Below are positions 1 to 7,116 of a stretch of DNA of 36,324 bases, piece by piece. The notes under the pieces were generated by a model. It worked only from the letters and a program-made list of their open reading frames with translations. It was not told the origin of the DNA and did not search any database. The position numbers and the translations under genes are program-made. Within the stretch, counting starts at the first letter, position 1. Each line of letters opens with the position of its first letter. The stretch is from Terriglobales bacterium (GTDB lineage: Bacteria; Acidobacteriota; Terriglobia; Terriglobales; SCQP01), in NCBI GenBank assembly GCA_025451775.1, contig JANWJU010000032.1, forward strand, positions 1 through 36,324, in the 5' to 3' direction.

Positions 1-117
1 GCGCAACTGCTGCGCGTGCACCTCTTCGGCGCGGGCCACGCCCTTGAGCACCAGCACCACCGCACGGCGCGCCGCGCAGTCGTTGATGGGTTCGTAGGTG
101 GCGTTGAGCACCAGCAC
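1..117 (-). CDS. HNH endonuclease, N-terminal fragment cut by the window edge
   Basis: Minus-strand translation gives [13 protein letters not shown] followed by [19 protein letters not shown]. This is the conserved opening of a family of small HNH endonucleases often found in Acidobacteria and Actinobacteria. The HNH catalytic part lies beyond position 1 and cannot be seen. No ATG is available, so I chose the GTG at 117 just before the conserved block; a CTG at 126 is an alternative. The reading frame is also open upstream, where it overlaps the end of comF in a different frame. The cellular role of this family is not well established. Identification is good; the start is uncertain. Confidence 0.7.
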   Translation of the reverse strand, partial: MLVLNATYEPINDCAARRAVVLVLKGVARAEEVHAQQLR

Positions 118-950
118 CGGGCGCAGCCGCGCGGCGGCGGGGCTCGTGCCGCGCTCCCCGCCGCAGCGCGGGCCGTGGGGGCGGCGGCAAACTCCAAGGC
201 GGCGCGCGCCGCCGTCAGCACCACGACCTGGCGGGCCCCGGCGCGCCGCAGCGCGGCGGCGGCGGCGTGGGCGGTGGCCCCGGTGGTGAAGACGTCGTCG
301 ATCAACAGCACCCGCTGTCCCGCCACCCGCGCGGAGGCGGCGAAGGCGCCGTCCAGGTTGCGGATACGGGCGGCGCGGTCCAAGCCCGATTGCGGCGCGG
401 TCTCGCGCTGGCGATGCAAGGCCCCGGGGGTGTAGGCGCACGCCAGCCGCCGCGCCAGATGCCGGGCGATGTCGGCGCTCTGGTTGTAGCCGCGTTGCCG
501 TTGCCGCTGCCGTCCCAGCGGGACGGGGATGACCAGATGCGGAAACTCGGGCAGCGCGCGTGCCAGCGCCTCCAGTTGCTGGGCCCAGAATGAGGCCGCC
601 GGGCGCAAACCGTGGAATTTCAACTGCAGAATCAGCTCCCGTGCCGCGCCGCGGTAGACGGTGGCCGCGCGTGCGCAGGCATAGGCAGGTGGAGCGGTGC
701 GGCAGGCCAGGCAGCGGCCGTCTTCGGCCGGCGCGGGAACCGGATCGCCGCACTGGCGGCAGACGGGGAGGCCAAGACCGGCAGGCGCAGAGGCCGCGGT
801 CAAGCAGGAGAGGCACACCGGCAGCCGGCGCGCGTGCTGCAGCGGGAGGCCGCAGAGGCGGCAGGGAGAGGGGAAGAGGAGGCAAAAAACGGCTCGACCA
901 ACCTCGCGTCCCCAACGGCGCACGCCGTTACCACTCACGTGCTGGTGCAC
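1..950 (-). CDS. comF: ComF family phosphoribosyltransferase-like protein (3' end unresolved)
   Basis: The protein opens with two CxxC pairs (CRLCG near residue 28, then CRQCG), the ComF zinc finger. Next comes [13 protein letters not shown], then a [13 protein letters not shown] block, and the PRPP-binding loop [13 protein letters not shown] at about residues 214-226. ComF proteins take part in DNA uptake or recombination in naturally competent bacteria; the biochemical role is unclear. The start is the GTG at 950, chosen to give a normal N-terminus; no strong ribosome site is visible. Similarity fades near position 195, about residue 252, where the family usually ends. No stop follows in this frame down to position 1, so the frame runs through the HNH gene. 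The true end, or a frameshift, cannot be placed here. Confidence 0.72.
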   Translation of the reverse strand, partial: MHQHVSGNGVRRWGREVGRAVFCLLFPSPCRLCGLPLQHARRLPVCLSCLTAASAPAGLGLPVCRQCGDPVPAPAEDGRCLACRTAPPAYACARAATVYRGAARELILQLKFHGLRPAASFWAQQLEALARALPEFPHLVIPVPLGRQRQRQRGYNQSADIARHLARRLACAYTPGALHRQRETAPQSGLDRAARIRNLDGAFAASARVAGQRVLLIDDVFTTGATAHAAAAALRRAGARQVVVLTAARAALEFAAAPTARAAAGSAARAPPPRGCARCWCSTPPTNPSTTARRAVRWCWCSRAWPAPKRCTRSSC

Positions 951-1268
951 GTGGAGACGAACGCGATGGATTGCAGACCAACTGCTGAAAACCACCCTCC
1001 GCAGCGTTGCCTCAAGGCGTTTGTCTTGAGACGCTACCTCAAGACGGCCAAGACGGCCATGATACCGACCTTAATACCGGCATCATAGCATGCGCGCTGG
1101 CGGGCCGGGCGCGAGTCCGGACGCCGCCAGCGGAGAGCGGGCGGAGGCAGCTAGGAGATGCCACGAGCAGAGCGGGGCAACGAGCCGCAGTGCCGCTCGT
1201 GCGCCGCCCATCGAAGCCCGCCCACCAGCGACCAACGGGAGCGACCCAGCAAAAAGTGGCGAGCCACC
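951..1268. other. Intergenic region between comF and the dksA-like gene, holding a dispersed repeat
   Basis: No convincing gene is seen on either strand. Positions 1142-1265, read on the minus strand, hold copy A of a dispersed repeat that also occurs at 3712-3817 and in part at 7050-7083. The rest (951-1141) is low in recognisable signals. Confidence 0.6.
1142..1265 (-). repeat. Dispersed intergenic repeat family 1, copy A
   Basis: Read on the minus strand it starts GGCTCGCCACTTTTTGCTGG and ends with CGTGGCATCTCCTAGCTGCC. The first 39 bases match 3712-3750 at 35 positions, and the last ~32 bases match 7052-7083 at about 28. It sits between two minus-strand genes and carries no ORF. Confidence 0.65.
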
Positions 1269-1625
1269 TCAGGCGACCACGCCCTGCTCGACCTTCTCCT
1301 GGCAGGGGATGCATAACCCCGCCCACGGCACCGCCTCCAGGCGCTTCAGGTTCAGCTCCGCGCCGCAGTTGGTGCACTCGCCGAAACTGCCCTCGCGCAA
1401 CCGCACCAAGGCGCTGTTGACGAGCTGCAACTGGCTGCGCTCGGTGTTGCTCTGGTGGAACAGGAACTCCTTGGTGTAGGAGTTGGTGGCCTTGTCGGCG
1501 ATATCCTGCGTGGCCTCCTCATCGGCGGCGCGGCCATCCTGTTCGATGCGGGCCACGGCCTGCATCAGTTCCTGTTGTTTCTGTGCCAGCTTTTTTTGAA
1601 ACTGTTCCAGTCGCTTGCGATCCAT
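1269..1625 (-). CDS. DksA/TraR-family zinc-finger regulator
   Basis: This 118-residue protein has a basic coiled-coil N-terminus (MDRKRLEQFQKKLAQKQQEL) and an acidic turn QDIADKA. The turn fits the DxxDxA tip with which DksA enters the RNA polymerase secondary channel. A four-cysteine zinc finger (CTNC, then CIPC) lies at about residues 83-107. Family members tune transcription with ppGpp; at 118 residues this one is shorter than E. coli DksA (151) and close to other short DksA/TraR types. The ATG at 1625 is preceded by AGGAG at a good distance, so longer in-frame starts are rejected. A promoter with a perfect TTGACA lies upstream. It is divergent from the TPR gene at 1876. Confidence 0.88.
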   Translation of the reverse strand: MDRKRLEQFQKKLAQKQQELMQAVARIEQDGRAADEEATQDIADKATNSYTKEFLFHQSNTERSQLQLVNSALVRLREGSFGECTNCGAELNLKRLEAVPWAGLCIPCQEKVEQGVVA

Positions 1626-1694
1626 TGTCGTGCTCCTGCGGGCAACGCCTTCGGGCGGCGGTCGCTCCGGCATCAAACTCAACTAGAACCAATG

Positions 1695-1723
1695 ATGCTA
1701 GAACCAACTTGGGCAGGTGTCAA
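1695..1723 (-). promoter_or_regulatory. Putative sigma-70 promoter of the dksA-like gene
   Basis: Minus-strand TTGACA (1723-1718), a 17-base spacer and TAGCAT (1700-1695). A 10-base direct repeat, CTAGAACCAA on the plus strand, occurs at 1683-1692 and 1698-1707 and overlaps the -10 box, so a regulator could bind there. Confidence 0.55.
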
Positions 1724-1803
1724 ACTCCCGTTGCCCCATTACCTCGATCTGGAGCTTGGATGCACCGGGTGGGCACTCCGATGCTGGAATTTGGCGGGGG
1801 AAT

Positions 1804-1833
1804 TTGACAGCTTGAACCGGAGCCGCTTACGAT
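1804..1833 (+). promoter_or_regulatory. Putative sigma-70 promoter of the TPR gene
   Basis: A perfect TTGACA at 1804-1809, an 18-base spacer and TACGAT at 1828-1833. The expected transcript start near 1840 leaves a leader of about 36 bases that contains the AGGAG ribosome site. Confidence 0.5.
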
Positions 1834-1875
1834 AAAAGGCCGGGATTTTTGTGCCGGCAGCCTTCAGGAGTCGTT

Positions 1876-2610
1876 TTGGCCCAGATCAGCCGCAAGGAAT
1901 TAAAGAGCGACGAGTTCGTCAGCGGCATGGACGCCGCGCTCGAGTTCTATCTGCAGCATCAGCGCGCCGTCATCACCGCCGCCGTGGTGTTGGTGGTGGT
2001 GGTCGCCTCCGGGTACGGATACGTCAGCTGGAGCCGGAACCGCAACCGCGCCGCCGCGGCGATGCTGGCCCAGGCGCTCAATACCATGCACGCCAGCGTG
2101 CAGACCACCCCGGCCAGCGCCGCGCCTGCGGCCAATTCCCCGGTGGGGGGCGTGACCTACCCCAGTACGGCCGCGCGCGGCTCGGCGGCCGCCCAGCAGT
2201 TCCAGGCGGTCATCAATCGATACGGGTCCACCAGCGCCGGGCAGTTGGCGCACTACTACTTGGGCTTGGCCCAATTGGACGACAACGACGCCCACGCCAC
2301 CCAAACCTTGCAGGCGGCAGCGCAATCCAGCGATGCCGTGGCCGCCACCGCCGCGCAGCACGCGCTGGCGAACCTCGATATCCAGCAGGGTAAACTCGCC
2401 GACGCCCACAAGTTGTTGGAAGCCCTCACCAAACAGGATTCCTCCACCTTGCCGCGCGCCGTAGCCATGCTGGAGCTTGCCTCCCTGGATCGCACCTACA
2501 ATCCCAAGGAAGCCGCGCAGCTTTATAAACAGTTGCAGGCCGATTATCCCAGCACCGCGACCGCCCAGCAGGCGCAGCAGGATCTGGCCAGCTTGGGCAC
2601 GGGCCAGTAG
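1876..2610 (+). CDS. Single-pass membrane TPR protein, YfgM-like
   Basis: The 244-residue protein has a short cytoplasmic N-terminus (AQISRKELKSDEF), one membrane helix at about residues 30-52, and an alanine-rich periplasmic part. Its helical repeats (AAQQFQAVINRYGSTSAGQL, then AHYYLGLAQLDDNDA, then a pair near the end) fit tetratricopeptide repeats. This is the layout of YfgM/BamD-like ancillary proteins that hold partners at the inner membrane; the partner here is unknown. The TTG at 1876 follows AGGAG by five bases, better than the GTG at 1849, which lacks a ribosome site. It stops 10 bases before the convergent gene. Confidence 0.75.
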   Translation: MAQISRKELKSDEFVSGMDAALEFYLQHQRAVITAAVVLVVVVASGYGYVSWSRNRNRAAAAMLAQALNTMHASVQTTPASAAPAANSPVGGVTYPSTAARGSAAAQQFQAVINRYGSTSAGQLAHYYLGLAQLDDNDAHATQTLQAAAQSSDAVAATAAQHALANLDIQQGKLADAHKLLEALTKQDSSTLPRAVAMLELASLDRTYNPKEAAQLYKQLQADYPSTATAQQAQQDLASLGTGQ

Positions 2611-2620
2611 GGCGCACTCT

Positions 2621-3721
2621 TTATTGCCGGCGGGCCTGCCGGTTGACGCCCGCCCACGCCCCGGCGGCCTGTGCCGCGCACGCCCCACTCTGCCAATCTC
2701 CCGCCGGAATCCAGACGTAACCCACCAGAGTGGGGAGCGAAAACATCGCTTGCGTGGCGACGGAAACGGCGCCGCATCCGGTTTCCATCGCCAGTGCCGG
2801 GCGGGGCAGGGCGGTGATGATGGGGCCGGGATCCGCGGCGGGGGAGAGCCGCACCGAGTCCACGTCCGGTACGGTCCACGCCAGCCCATCCGCGCCGGGG
2901 TCCAACCCGGCGCCCAGATATAGATGGTTGGGGTCGGCGGCGTGAATGGCGTTGGCCACCACCTGTAGATAACGGACCAGCACCTGCTGGGCAAACGGCG
3001 CGGCGTCGGCCGCAAAGGCCGCGAACTGCCGGGTGTTGGCGGCGGGCACGGTGAGCGCGATAAAATCCTTCGCCGCCTCCCCCCACGCCTGGTCGAGGCG
3101 CCGGATGTCGCTGTGGTAGCGGATGCGGACGTAGTCCTCGGCCCGTTCCCGTCCGGGCGCGCCCTGGGGGAGCTGTAGGTAATAGCTCAGCACCAGCGCC
3201 GCATGCGGCGCCGGATCCCAGGTCAGCCCCTCGTCGCTGAGGTAGCCGATGAGCTGGGAGTCGCCGGCCTCGGGGGCGCACGCCGCCTGCGCCAAGGCCG
3301 CCACTTGGGCAGGGAAATCGGGGGCATAGACATCGAACAGCGCGGTTTGCTGATTCGCCTGCAAGTGCGCCGAGATGCCGAGCGACTCGATGAAGGGTAA
3401 TCCGCGGTGCCAGACGTCGGCATCCGTATCGCCGCCGAGGGCGTTGAACCCCCAGGCGCGCAGCCCGGCGAGGATGGCCTGGGAGCGCCGATCGACGTAG
3501 TCGGGGGCCAAATCGGTGCGGGGCGCGCTGGGCGAGATGAGATGAATGTGATCGGCGGCGAGCAGCGGCATCGGCTCGCCGCCGGGAGCCAGCAGCCGCG
3601 CGGGGCCGGTGCTGGTGGCGAGGCGGTAAAAGCCGGAGGCGCTAGCAGCAGAGTTGCCCGTGGCCAGTTGCCAGTTGCCGGTCAGCAGCACCAAGGCGCC
3701 CAGCAGCAAGGGGCTCGCCAC
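2621..3721 (-). CDS. Secreted GH50/agarase-like TIM-barrel protein, possibly non-catalytic
   Basis: The protein of about 366 residues starts with a short signal peptide (VASPLLLGALVLL) and has parts of a beta-agarase-like barrel. These are an AILAGLRAWGFNALGG strand, LIGYLSDEGLTWD, a long helical stretch, and RYLQVVANAIHAADPNHLYL, which is typical of GH50/GH42-type enzymes. Family members usually show a DNELxW block holding the acid/base glutamate; here it reads SDEGLTWD. The nucleophile strand (usually ITEF) reads AMETGCG. It may be a degenerate enzyme or a distant one. I chose the GTG at 3721 because upstream codons lie in a dispersed repeat; an ATG at 3841 is the alternative. It is divergent from the F5/8-domain gene. 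Confidence 0.6.
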   Translation of the reverse strand: MASPLLLGALVLLTGNWQLATGNSAASASGFYRLATSTGPARLLAPGGEPMPLLAADHIHLISPSAPRTDLAPDYVDRRSQAILAGLRAWGFNALGGDTDADVWHRGLPFIESLGISAHLQANQQTALFDVYAPDFPAQVAALAQAACAPEAGDSQLIGYLSDEGLTWDPAPHAALVLSYYLQLPQGAPGRERAEDYVRIRYHSDIRRLDQAWGEAAKDFIALTVPAANTRQFAAFAADAAPFAQQVLVRYLQVVANAIHAADPNHLYLGAGLDPGADGLAWTVPDVDSVRLSPAADPGPIITALPRPALAMETGCGAVSVATQAMFSLPTLVGYVWIPAGDWQSGACAAQAAGAWAGVNRQARRQ

Positions 3722-3817
3722 TCTACGCTGGGTCGCTCCCGCTGGTCGCTTAACGGGGCGCTTCGACTGACGGCGGTGGGTACCCGCGCTGTTGGTGACA
3801 TCTCCAAGCTGCTTCCG
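3712..3817 (+). repeat. Dispersed intergenic repeat family 1, copy B
   Basis: It opens GGCTCGCCACTCTACGCTGG and ends with GACATCTCCAAGCTGCTTCC, matching both ends of copy A (1142-1265) with a diverged middle. It lies in the leader between two divergent genes. It reaches the chosen start codon of the minus-strand gene, so it may supply regulatory sequence or N-terminal codons. Confidence 0.62.
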
Positions 3818-3839
3818 TATGGAATACTGAAGGCGGCGC

Positions 3840-5285
3840 ATGCGGACGAGCTTATATCTATACACGGCCGTCGTGGGTCTGTGGCTTGCCGGCGGGGTGG
3901 TGGGGCGGGTGAATGGGCCGGGCGGCTTCATGTTGGAGGTGCCTGCCCAGGATCTTAGCGTGGGGCAACAGTTTCAGCCCCGCCTGGTGGCCACCTTTCC
4001 GAACCCGAGCGGGACGGGAGACGCTACCGTACTCCCAGAGGCGGTAACGTTGGCGCTATTGGATGCCAACGGGCATGCGCTCGACACCCAGGAGATTGAT
4101 TATCGCGGCGGTGTGGCGCCGGTCCCATCGCCGTGGTCGCTGCCGCGCTCGGGCGCGTACCGGGTGCGGGCGAGCGCGTCGAGCGGTACGCAGACGGTGA
4201 GCGTGAACGCGCTGCCGGAACCGGCCCGCGATCTGGGTGGGGTGACGGCGCTGGCCAGTTGGGGCGTACCGGCGGGCGCCGCCGATTACCTGCGTCAGCA
4301 CGGCTTCGTGGTGACGGAGGTGAGCGCGGACGATACGTCGGCGTTATCGGCCGATGCGCTGATCGTAGTGGGCGACCCGCGTTTGGATGGCGGCGACCTG
4401 GCCGCCGCCTACACGGCGCTCTGGCACGCCGTCGATCAAGGCGCCCGGCTGCTGGTGCTGGAGCCGCCGCCGCCGGGGGTGCGCGCCTTTTGGCCGATTC
4501 AAGCCCCGCTGCGCCCCGCCACCGGCGTCTGTGACGACTGGGACAGCCTCCCCGCGGCGGGAAGCTGGGCGCCGGCGCCGCAATTAGCGTTTGATCTGAG
4601 CAGCAAGGGCACGTTGGATATCTACCACTCGGACGGAACGTATATGCCGCGCGCCAAGAGCGCTGGCTACCCCGGCTGCCATACGCTCTTCAGTATTCGC
4701 TACGGCGCCGGATGGGTGACGCTATCGACCGTGCCGCTGCTGCAGCATTTCCAGGACGTGCGGGCGCGGCTCGATCTCATGACGCTGATCAAAGACAGTC
4801 TGCGGCGCAAGCACCGCCAGCCGGCGAGCCCGGGTTTGGCGTGGGTGATGCGGCAGCGGCTGGAGACCTTGGCCAAAGCGCCGCCGAAACCATGGGCCAC
4901 AGCGGCCGCGGTCTGGTACCTGCCGCCGCCGGCGCCGGTCGCGCCCGCCGCCGTGCTGGCGCCGGAAGCCAGCGATGGCGATCCGCAAACTTGCTGGAGC
5001 GCGCCGCCTGCCGCCGCGGGCGGCGCGCTGCGGTTGGATCTCGGTGCTCCCCGCCAGGTCCACGCGCTCGATCTGGATTTCGGCGCCGCCAGCGCCGACT
5101 GGCCGGCGCGCTTCCAGTTGGCGGCCTCCTCCGACGGCGTGCATTGGACACCGCTCGCCGCGCCCGCCCCCTCCGCCAACGGCGTGTTGGAGCTCACCGT
5201 GCCCGCCGGGGCATGGCGCGATTTTCAGCTCACCGTTGCCAGCCCCGGCCGCGCTTGGCGGGCGTGCGAGTTCAGCGCGCGCTAA
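3840..5285 (+). CDS. Secreted protein with C-terminal F5/8 type C (carbohydrate-binding-like) domain
   Basis: The 481-residue protein has an N-terminal membrane or signal segment (residues 4-22) and an Ig-like beta region to about 125. A Rossmann/GATase-like segment follows at about 140-215 (DYLRQHGFVVTEVS, DALIVVGDPRLDGG, GARLLVLEPPPPG). A discoidin-type domain lies at about 380-481 (SDGDPQTCWSAPP, LRLDLGAPRQVHALDLDFG, FQLAASSDGVHW). Such C-terminal domains bind sugars on secreted glycan-active proteins. No catalytic motif is recognised. GAAGG sits six bases before the ATG. It shares its upstream region with the divergent GH50-like gene, which suggests a common polysaccharide role. Confidence 0.65.
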   Translation: MRTSLYLYTAVVGLWLAGGVVGRVNGPGGFMLEVPAQDLSVGQQFQPRLVATFPNPSGTGDATVLPEAVTLALLDANGHALDTQEIDYRGGVAPVPSPWSLPRSGAYRVRASASSGTQTVSVNALPEPARDLGGVTALASWGVPAGAADYLRQHGFVVTEVSADDTSALSADALIVVGDPRLDGGDLAAAYTALWHAVDQGARLLVLEPPPPGVRAFWPIQAPLRPATGVCDDWDSLPAAGSWAPAPQLAFDLSSKGTLDIYHSDGTYMPRAKSAGYPGCHTLFSIRYGAGWVTLSTVPLLQHFQDVRARLDLMTLIKDSLRRKHRQPASPGLAWVMRQRLETLAKAPPKPWATAAAVWYLPPPAPVAPAAVLAPEASDGDPQTCWSAPPAAAGGALRLDLGAPRQVHALDLDFGAASADWPARFQLAASSDGVHWTPLAAPAPSANGVLELTVPAGAWRDFQLTVASPGRAWRACEFSAR

Positions 5286-5292
5286 CGCGCGC

Positions 5293-5640
5293 TCACGCGC
5301 TCTGATGCGCCACGACGCGGGTGATCTTGCCGGCAGGCGAGAGTTGGAGAAACTCGGCGTTGCGATGGCCGCCGCTGCTAAAGCAGATCACAATGCTGGC
5401 GACGCCGACGAGAACGTCGTTCAATTGGAACGCCAAATCCGGATGGGCGGCGAGGCCACGCTGGAAGTAGGCCCGCAGGCCGGCCTTGCCGTTCACCTCG
5501 GGATTGCCGAGCAGGCGCGCGGCGACGCGCGAGCTGCTGCCGGCGGCGTCGTCGTAATGGGCGAGGATCGCTTCCAGATCATGCGCGTTCCAGGCGGCGA
5601 TCCAACTCTCGGCAAAATTCCGGGCTTCTTCGATGGTCAT
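5293..5640 (-). CDS. NTF2-like / SnoaL-like protein
   Basis: A 115-residue single domain: the opening helix FAESWIAAWNAHDLEAILAH is the hallmark of SnoaL/NTF2-like proteins. It is followed by YDDAAGSSSRVAARLLGNPE, then GKAGLRAYFQRGLAAHPDL and a curved beta sheet. These folds act as small-molecule isomerases, hydrolases or binding proteins; the ligand cannot be read from sequence. The ATG at 5640 overlaps the TGA of the upstream NUDIX gene (ATGA), which fixes the start against a longer in-frame option at 5664. Confidence 0.8.
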   Translation of the reverse strand: MTIEEARNFAESWIAAWNAHDLEAILAHYDDAAGSSSRVAARLLGNPEVNGKAGLRAYFQRGLAAHPDLAFQLNDVLVGVASIVICFSSGGHRNAEFLQLSPAGKITRVVAHQSA

Positions 5641-6248
5641 AAACGTTCCCATTGCTCCAGGCACAGGCGAGACCAGGACTCCAACTCCGCCGTCTCGCCG
5701 CCAAGTAATTCGGCCACGGTGGCAAAGCGCGGGGCGGCGATCTTTTGCTCCCGCGGCCGCACGGCGGGCGCGGCCAGCCGCCGGACGTGCACGAGGCCGA
5801 TGTGGACCCGTCCCACGGGTGTGGTGTCGTCATTGATCAGCCCCACCAGCGTGTTGCTGAGCACGGCGGCGCCAATCTCGACCTCCTCGGCCAGTTCCCG
5901 CTCCAGGGCGGCATCGTAGGCGGGGCGGCCGGGAGCGGTGAACAGCGAGTCATCGGTGTGCCGGATGTGGCCGCCAAGGCCCACCGAGTGCAGCGCCCGC
6001 AGCCGCGCCTCGGTCGAGCGCTGCCCGCGCCGGTAGCAGAACACCTTGTCCTCATGCACCAGGATCACGTAGGGGATGACCTGCTTCCAGGATGGATCTT
6101 CTTCTGCCGCGGCGCGCGGCAGGAAGCGGCTGTTGCGGGGCTCGAAGATGCGCTCCAGCCATGCTCCGCCGCCCACTTGCAGCCCCTGGAAGTATCCCGG
6201 CTCGAACAAAACCGCCCGCGGCACGGCCATTACCAGCTCTTCCGGCAT
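5637..6248 (-). CDS. NUDIX-family phosphoesterase-like protein
   Basis: 203 residues. The central part carries a divergent Nudix box: GLGGHIRHTDD, then AALERELAEEVEIG, which keeps the REL-x-EE core with a longer gap after the first glycines than the 23-residue consensus. The N-terminal AVPRAVLFEPGYFQGL and the VIPYVILVHEDKVFCYRRG strand fit the uncharacterised 'predicted NUDIX phosphoesterase' group. Substrates of that group are unknown. The ATG at 6248 gives the usual short lead before the VPR block; an ATG at 6230 is an alternative. It is translationally coupled to the NTF2-like gene downstream. Confidence 0.78.
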   Translation of the reverse strand: MPEELVMAVPRAVLFEPGYFQGLQVGGGAWLERIFEPRNSRFLPRAAAEEDPSWKQVIPYVILVHEDKVFCYRRGQRSTEARLRALHSVGLGGHIRHTDDSLFTAPGRPAYDAALERELAEEVEIGAAVLSNTLVGLINDDTTPVGRVHIGLVHVRRLAAPAVRPREQKIAAPRFATVAELLGGETAELESWSRLCLEQWERL

Positions 6249-6309
6249 AGCCTATAGATTCTATCCGCCCGCGGCCGCCGAACGAACACGAGAGGCGCGG
6301 TAACGATCC

Positions 6310-6738
6310 TCATTCGGCAGGGCTGGCTAGAAATGGGTTCTCGATCCGCACGCCGAGCAGCCGCTGGCCGGGGTTCATGTCCTCGGTCAGGATGCGCTTG
6401 GCGCCGGATTTCGCCGCTGCCACCACGATCAGTGCGTCCCAGAAATTGATCCTGGCGTCTTCCTCCAGGCGCGTGGCCGCCAGCACATCGCGCGGCTCCA
6501 CGACGGCGGTCGCCCACTCCGCGTAGCGCTCCATGATCTCCCGTGCCGCGCCTCGGCCAAGCCGCAGCTTACGCGTCGCATGGACATAGAATTCCTGCAG
6601 GATTTGCAGGCTGACGACGCCCGTGTTCGATTCCCAAATTTCCCGCAGCGCCGCGTTGGCCAAGCTTCGTTTCCGAGGCTCGTCGAGGTCGTGAGCGTAG
6701 ATAAGGATTTTGGTATCAATAAAGGTCTTAACGCTCAT
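6310..6738 (-). CDS. PIN-domain toxin (VapC-like)
   Basis: The 142-residue protein starts VKTFIDTKILIYAHD and has acidic residues where PIN ribonucleases need them: D at residues 7 and 15, E in QILQEFYVH, D in NFWDALIVVAAAK, and E/D in ILTEDMNPGQ. VapC toxins cleave tRNA or rRNA and are held by the cognate antitoxin. The ATG at 6738 overlaps the antitoxin by 11 bases; an ATG at 6747 would add three residues. The antitoxin precedes it, the standard order. Confidence 0.85.
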   Translation of the reverse strand: MSVKTFIDTKILIYAHDLDEPRKRSLANAALREIWESNTGVVSLQILQEFYVHATRKLRLGRGAAREIMERYAEWATAVVEPRDVLAATRLEEDARINFWDALIVVAAAKSGAKRILTEDMNPGQRLLGVRIENPFLASPAE

Positions 6739-6979
6739 GCAGTTCATCCCGCGAGAACGGAGGCACAGGCCCCATGTGGAAGCCCTGATCCAATAGCTCC
6801 AGCGCCCGGCGTTTGGCCTGTTCGTAGGCGGCGCGCTCGCCCACCAGCGACTCGATGCGCTCGGCTACCACGGCGCTGATCGAACTGTTGCGTTCGGCGG
6901 CGATGCGCTTCGCCTGCTGGATCGTGCGCCGGTCGAGGCGAACGGTGAGGTTTTGCTTGGCGGCAGAGGCGGACTTCAT
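6728..6979 (-). CDS. Ribbon-helix-helix antitoxin partner of the PIN toxin
   Basis: An 83-residue protein whose first part (QNLTVRLDRRTIQQAKRIAA, then ERNSSISAVVAERIESL) is a typical ribbon-helix-helix DNA-binding unit. The tail (ALELLDQGFHMGPVPPFSR) would wrap the toxin. Such antitoxins repress their own promoter. A 15-bp palindrome sits five bases upstream of the ATG and overlaps the -10 box, as expected of the operator. The ATG at 6979 is preferred over the one at 7018, because the longer form would place promoter and palindrome inside the gene. Confidence 0.82.
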   Translation of the reverse strand: MKSASAAKQNLTVRLDRRTIQQAKRIAAERNSSISAVVAERIESLVGERAAYEQAKRRALELLDQGFHMGPVPPFSRDELHER

Positions 6980-6984
6980 GGCTG

Positions 6985-7018
6985 CACGTATTTTACGTGT
7001 ACCGGGGCCGGGAAGCAA
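6985..7018 (-). promoter_or_regulatory. Promoter and palindromic operator of the vapBC-like pair
   Basis: Minus-strand TTGCTT (7018-7013), a 17-base spacer and TAAAAT (6995-6990). The perfect palindrome CACGTA-N3-TACGTG (6985-6999) covers the -10 box. Only ten bases separate the -10 from the ATG, so the transcript should have almost no leader. Confidence 0.6.
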
Positions 7019-7049
7019 CCGCGGGGCCGAGATTGGCGGCAGCGAGCGC

Positions 7050-7083
7050 CCGCTCTGCTCGTGGCGCTTCCAAGCTGCCTCCT
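7050..7083 (+). repeat. Dispersed repeat family 1, partial copy C
   Basis: CTGCTCGTGGCGCTTCCAAG followed by CTGCCTCC matches the end of copy A (minus strand, 1142-1173) with about four differences in 32. It lies between the divergent antitoxin and deaminase genes. Confidence 0.55.
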
Positions 7084-7116
7084 TGAGCCTAATCGCGCTA
7101 CACTACAGCACGCGCC

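Noticed and set aside
1039-1377. A 112-codon minus-strand frame over the comF-dksA gap
   Set aside because: It is mostly repeat family 1 and overlaps the end of the dksA-like gene; no protein features.
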